Of a stretch of 64,000 nucleotides of DNA, positions 61,231 to 64,000 are shown piece after piece. Each line of letters opens with the position of its first letter. Positions within the stretch are counted from its first letter, which is position 1. Origin of the DNA: G963667425 sp963667425 [NCBI: bacterium] (lineage in GTDB: Bacteria > UBP6 > UBA1177); assembly GCA_963667425.1 (NCBI GenBank), contig OY763407.1, forward strand, positions 2,480,001 to 2,544,000. The letters are read 5' to 3'. The position numbers and the translations under genes were made by a program. The notes beneath the pieces are model-generated. The model did no database searches, was not told the DNA's origin, and was given only the letters and a program-made list of their open reading frames with translations.

Positions 61231-62313
61231 ATGCTTGATATTAGAGATAAATTAAAAGAAATATATTCTAATTTTCTTGAACTTGAAAAAGAATTGGCTA
61301 TGCATGGGGTAATGTCAGATATGTCCAGGTATAAAAAACTCTCAAAAGAATACGCTCATCTTAAAGACGTTTGCGATCTTTATAAGAAATGGGAAAGAGT
61401 TGAAACAGACCTGAAAGATAATAAGGAACTTCTTCGTGAAGAAAAAGATCCTGAAATGCTGGATATGATAAAGGAAGAAATTTCTGCTTTGGAAAAATCA
61501 GATGAAGAGCTTCAGAAAGATCTTCAGATAATACTGCTTCCCAAAGATCCTTTAGATGAAAAAAATGCTATTCTTGAAATCAGAGCAGGAACAGGTGGTG
61601 CGGAAGCAGCTCTTTTTTCTGCGGATATTTTTAGAATGTATTCCAGATATGCTGAGAACAAAGGCTGGAAAACAGAAATAATGTCAATGAGCGAAGCTGA
61701 GGGAAACGGGCTTAAAGAAGTTATTGTTCTTATAAAAGGAAAAGATGTTTACGGTTCTCTTAAATATGAGGGTGGAGTACACAGAGTCCAGAGAGTTCCT
61801 GCAACAGAAGCCCAGGGAAGAATTCATACTTCGGCAATAACTGTTGCAGTATTGCCTGAAGCGGAAGAAATAGATGAAATAGAAATAGATGAAAAAGAAC
61901 TGAAAATAGATGTTTACCGTTCATCAGGAGCTGGTGGACAGCATGTTAATACAACAGATTCTGCTGTTAGGATTACACATATTCCTACAAACATAGTTGT
62001 TGCATGCCAGGATGAAAGAAGCCAGATTCAGAACAGAGTTAAAGCTATGAAAATTCTAATGGCAAAACTTCTTCAAAAAAAGCAGGAAGAACTTCAGGAT
62101 TCAATTTCTTCTAAAAGAAAAGCGCTTGTTGGTTCAGGAGACCGTTCAGAAAAAATAAGAACATACAACTATCCTCAAAGCAGAGTTACAGATCACAGAA
62201 TAGGACTTACACTTTACAGACTTGCTGATATTATGGAAGGTACTCTGGATATGCTTATAGAGCCTTTAATAGCATATCAGAATGCTGAACTTCTTAAAAC
62301 CGAAACAGAATAA
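61231..62313 (+). CDS. prfA: Peptide chain release factor 1
   Basis: 360-residue RF1. ATG at 61231 follows GGGGA (a TTG 12 bases earlier is an alternative). The GGQ motif SSGAGGQHVNTTDSAVRITHIPT is complete, and the codon-recognition segment reads RVPATEAQGRIHTSAITVAVLPE, with the PAT tripeptide of RF1 rather than SPF of RF2. Length is standard. The prmC gene usually next in line is absent here. Confidence 0.97.
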   Translation: MLDIRDKLKEIYSNFLELEKELAMHGVMSDMSRYKKLSKEYAHLKDVCDLYKKWERVETDLKDNKELLREEKDPEMLDMIKEEISALEKSDEELQKDLQIILLPKDPLDEKNAILEIRAGTGGAEAALFSADIFRMYSRYAENKGWKTEIMSMSEAEGNGLKEVIVLIKGKDVYGSLKYEGGVHRVQRVPATEAQGRIHTSAITVAVLPEAEEIDEIEIDEKELKIDVYRSSGAGGQHVNTTDSAVRITHIPTNIVVACQDERSQIQNRVKAMKILMAKLLQKKQEELQDSISSKRKALVGSGDRSEKIRTYNYPQSRVTDHRIGLTLYRLADIMEGTLDMLIEPLIAYQNAELLKTETE

Positions 62314-62328
62314 ATTCTTCTATTATTT

Positions 62329-62343
62329 TAATGTGTTACATTA
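62329..62343. promoter_or_regulatory. Palindrome TAATGT-GTT-ACATTA near the small-RNA promoter
   Basis: Perfect 6-bp arms, centred about 58 bases upstream of the predicted sigma-54 start at 62394; possible activator site. Confidence 0.4.
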
Positions 62344-62367
62344 TTTTAGTCTTAATGCGATTGTTGT

Positions 62368-62383
62368 GGCACTGTATTTGCAA
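62368..62383 (+). promoter_or_regulatory. Perfect-consensus sigma-54 promoter without a downstream gene
   Basis: TGGCACTGTATTTGCA equals TGGCAC-N5-TTGCA with no mismatch. It lies 55 bases after prfA and points to a gene-free stretch that ends at the convergent MFS gene. Confidence 0.85.
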
Positions 62384-62393
62384 ATAAAAGGCA

Positions 62394-62480
62394 CATTGCT
62401 TTTGAATTGTTAGCAATGCCCATAACGTCGCAGCTTTTTCCTATCTCCTCCAGTTGGGAAAAAGCTGCTTTCCCTTTTTT
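62394..62480 (+). ncRNA. Candidate sigma-54-dependent small RNA
   Basis: Predicted transcript of about 87 nt from the sigma-54 start to an intrinsic terminator. It begins with a hairpin (ATTGCT 62396-62401 with AGCAAT 62412-62417), then a 12-bp hairpin (62430-62441 with 62457-62468) whose loop displays CTCCTCC (62445-62451), complementary to Shine-Dalgarno sequences, and ends in TTTCCC plus six T's. No open reading frame of note. I know no RNA family with this layout. It could regulate translation by sequestering ribosome sites such as GGAGGAG before the RND1 gene; this target is speculative. Confidence 0.6.
62456..62480 (+). terminator. Intrinsic terminator of the candidate small RNA
   Basis: GGGAAA-AAGCTGC-TTTCCC followed at once by six T's (62475-62480). 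The left arm also pairs into the preceding 12-bp stem, so two structures compete. Confidence 0.65.
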
Positions 62481-62572
62481 ATCTGTTAATGATTTTACAA
62501 AAAAGTAAATTAGGGCATTTTATACAGATTTTCAATATTTGATTGTTAAAGAAGATTTGATAATAGAAAAAT

Positions 62573-63955
62573 TTACTGAGCTTTAGTTTTAAATCCTTTT
62601 ACCATCCATCCTTTTGCAAGGAAAAGAGCTATCGGTGTTGATATTGCGATTGCTCCATATATGAGCCACATTATTTCGGTGTGCATTTGTGCAGGAGGTG
62701 TATTGGCCGGACAATATTTCATTAGGAACCATCCTGAATATATTGATGTTACAACTTTTGTGAGAAACCAAGGAAATTGTCCTATTCCCATGTATATTCC
62801 TGTCATGCCTTTTGGTGCGATATCTGCCACCCACTGAAGGAATCTGGGTTGCCATATTGCTTCACCTATTGTCATCAGAATGAGATATGCCATAAGTGTT
62901 ATCATATTTGGACCTATTGCTAGTATGAATGTTGGTGATGCCATTATAAAGGTTCCTATTATCATCATTTTGTATGTATCTTTTTTGGCTGTCATGGCTG
63001 TCACCATTGGGGTGAGTATAAAAATCAATATTGGATTTAAATTTACAAAAAATTCAAAGTTATCACCTACAAATCCTTCAAAGGCTCTACTTGTATATTG
63101 TGGAAGTGTAAGCCAGTTATGTGCAAAGAGTGTTTGTACCGGAATCAGCATAAATATAAAGAAAAGAAATCTCCCGTCTTTTAATGGGAAATTTTTAAAG
63201 TAATATTTAAGTTTTTCTGTTGCAGACATTTCTTGGTTTTCTTCATTTGCCTTTTCAGCTTCTTCTTTTAAAGGTTCTTCAGCTTTTGCTTTTGCAACGG
63301 CTTCATTAAATGCTTTTTTAGTAATAAATATAGTAACTACCAGAAAACCTAAAAGTGTCAGAATAGTATATACCCAGAAAACGCCATTTATTCCAAAACT
63401 TTTTCTTACTGGTGGAGATATGAGTCCTGGAAGAAATCCTCCAAGATTCATGAGTGCATAAAGCATAGCGTATCCCATAGCTGATGTTTTACTGTTTGTT
63501 AGCATTTTAACGCCAGAATAACAGGCCGGCTGATAAATTCCGTATCCTATCATAACGCCAAGAATTCCAATCATTGACATGATGTGTGAGCTGCTCCACA
63601 ATCCTGTTGTACCAAGTTCAGGGGAGAGCGTGAGTATTATTCTTCCAATAAACATGAATCCAAGGGCAAGCAGCATTGCTTTTCTCAGCCCAATCCAATC
63701 TACTGTCGCGCCAAGGAAAAGCATTGCAATGGTGATTCCTGCTGTTTGAAAACCTACCATTCTTCCCGCATCAATATCATCAAGTTTTGTGTATTCATTG
63801 AAAAAAAGTGCAAGAAGTCCAATAAGACCAAAATAGACAAGTCCTTCAATTACATAAGAAATATTAAGACCGAGTAATGGTCTTGATGTTTTGCCCAAAT
63901 CTATGAATGGCTGTATCAGCTCTCTCATCATAGATTGTTTTTCCTGTTTACACAT
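62573..63955 (-). CDS. MFS transporter, POT/peptide-transporter-like
   Basis: 460-residue inner-membrane carrier with about 12 helices and a charged central loop (about 205-240, rich in A, E, K). Typical MFS signals are LGATVDWIGLRKAML (motif A-like, loop 2-3), GYGIYQPACYSGVKML and GEAIWQPRFLQWVADIAPKGMTG, resembling POT-family oligopeptide symporters and some archaeal/anaerobe MFS. The POT E-x-x-E-R motif of helix 1 is not seen (YVIEGLVYFG instead). Start at 63955 after GGAG; an upstream GTG adds two residues. Substrate not assignable. Convergent with the candidate small RNA. Confidence 0.82.
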   Translation of the reverse strand: MCKQEKQSMMRELIQPFIDLGKTSRPLLGLNISYVIEGLVYFGLIGLLALFFNEYTKLDDIDAGRMVGFQTAGITIAMLFLGATVDWIGLRKAMLLALGFMFIGRIILTLSPELGTTGLWSSSHIMSMIGILGVMIGYGIYQPACYSGVKMLTNSKTSAMGYAMLYALMNLGGFLPGLISPPVRKSFGINGVFWVYTILTLLGFLVVTIFITKKAFNEAVAKAKAEEPLKEEAEKANEENQEMSATEKLKYYFKNFPLKDGRFLFFIFMLIPVQTLFAHNWLTLPQYTSRAFEGFVGDNFEFFVNLNPILIFILTPMVTAMTAKKDTYKMMIIGTFIMASPTFILAIGPNMITLMAYLILMTIGEAIWQPRFLQWVADIAPKGMTGIYMGIGQFPWFLTKVVTSIYSGWFLMKYCPANTPPAQMHTEIMWLIYGAIAISTPIALFLAKGWMVKGFKTKAQ

Positions 63956-64000
63956 AACCACTCCTTTAAAGTTTTTGACATGTGGATTGTATAGTAATTT

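Noticed and set aside
62430-62468. The 12-bp hairpin as terminator of the MFS gene on the minus strand
   Set aside because: On that strand the hairpin is not followed by T's, whereas on the plus strand a terminator and an upstream sigma-54 promoter are present.

Overview
The window is AT-rich chromosomal DNA from a diderm (Gram-negative-type) bacterium. It holds three TonB-dependent receptors, an ExbB-ExbD-TonB system, several outer-membrane barrels and many lipoproteins with a lipobox. Flavodoxin, a sigma-54 activator, a NifX-like/DUF5320 pair, an FmdE-like protein and a DUF2023 protein fit an anaerobic, redox-rich life. Lipoproteins with long D/E/N/T-rich linkers and a Cys-rich module of the 'CGNG..DSGEECDG' type resemble those of deltaproteobacterial/myxococcal-like or candidate-phylum bacteria; no finer placement is justified from sequence alone. 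No tRNA, rRNA, CRISPR array or intact transposon is visible, and no gap between genes exceeds 300 bases.

Layout. 1-3080: the 3' part of a TonB receptor (cut by the window edge) and a lipoprotein with two HmuY-like domains. 3142-4334: a methyltransferase and TrmO. 4359-9600: cassette 1 (periplasmic LolA-like protein, DUF1302-like barrel, RND/MMPL exporter, divergent TetR, palindromic operators). 9710-11619: YeiH-type exporter and its LysR regulator. 11902-13251: receptor-L-domain lipoprotein. 13393-29239: a nearly gapless minus-strand run of 15 genes (DUF2023, flavodoxin, HmuY-like lipoprotein, TonB receptor, exported FmdE-like protein, TetR, cassette 2, two exporter-type ABC half-transporters, HemG-like flavodoxin, LCM methyltransferase, 4-TM protein, O-methyltransferase). 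Its promoter carries a Fur-like box and a TTAG-N6-CTAA site. 29392-37053: DUF2325 protein, DUF1007/NicO metal pair, DtxR-FeoA regulator, TonB receptor, TonB, ExbD, ExbB. 37129-39220: NifX-like/DUF5320 pair behind a sigma-54 promoter and its probable activator. 39390-48545: housekeeping genes (dCMP deaminase, SPOUT RNA methylase, rplS, ribD, rhomboid, GFA, NlpC/P60 protein with VWC-like repeats, YycJ-like, TatD-like). 48748-58626: rho, then a surface operon for nucleotide/phosphate scavenging ending in surE and a DUF368 lipid carrier transporter. 58727-63955: a small barrel, sigma-54-driven inositol-phosphate synthase, rpmE, prfA, a candidate sigma-54-dependent small RNA, and an MFS transporter.

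How it fits together. The strongest theme is iron or metallo-tetrapyrrole acquisition: receptor plus HmuY-like lipoprotein at the surface, TonB-ExbBD for energy, flavodoxin as an iron-sparing carrier, and DtxR/Fur-type operators. The unusual part is that the receptor/HmuY modules sit twice beside an RND + LolA-like + barrel + TetR envelope-export cassette. In the second copy they also join ABC exporters, methyltransferases and a second flavodoxin. This looks like one coordinated but undescribed system. A second theme is sigma-54 control: three well-spaced -24/-12 promoters, one of which appears to drive a short structured RNA with an anti-Shine-Dalgarno loop.
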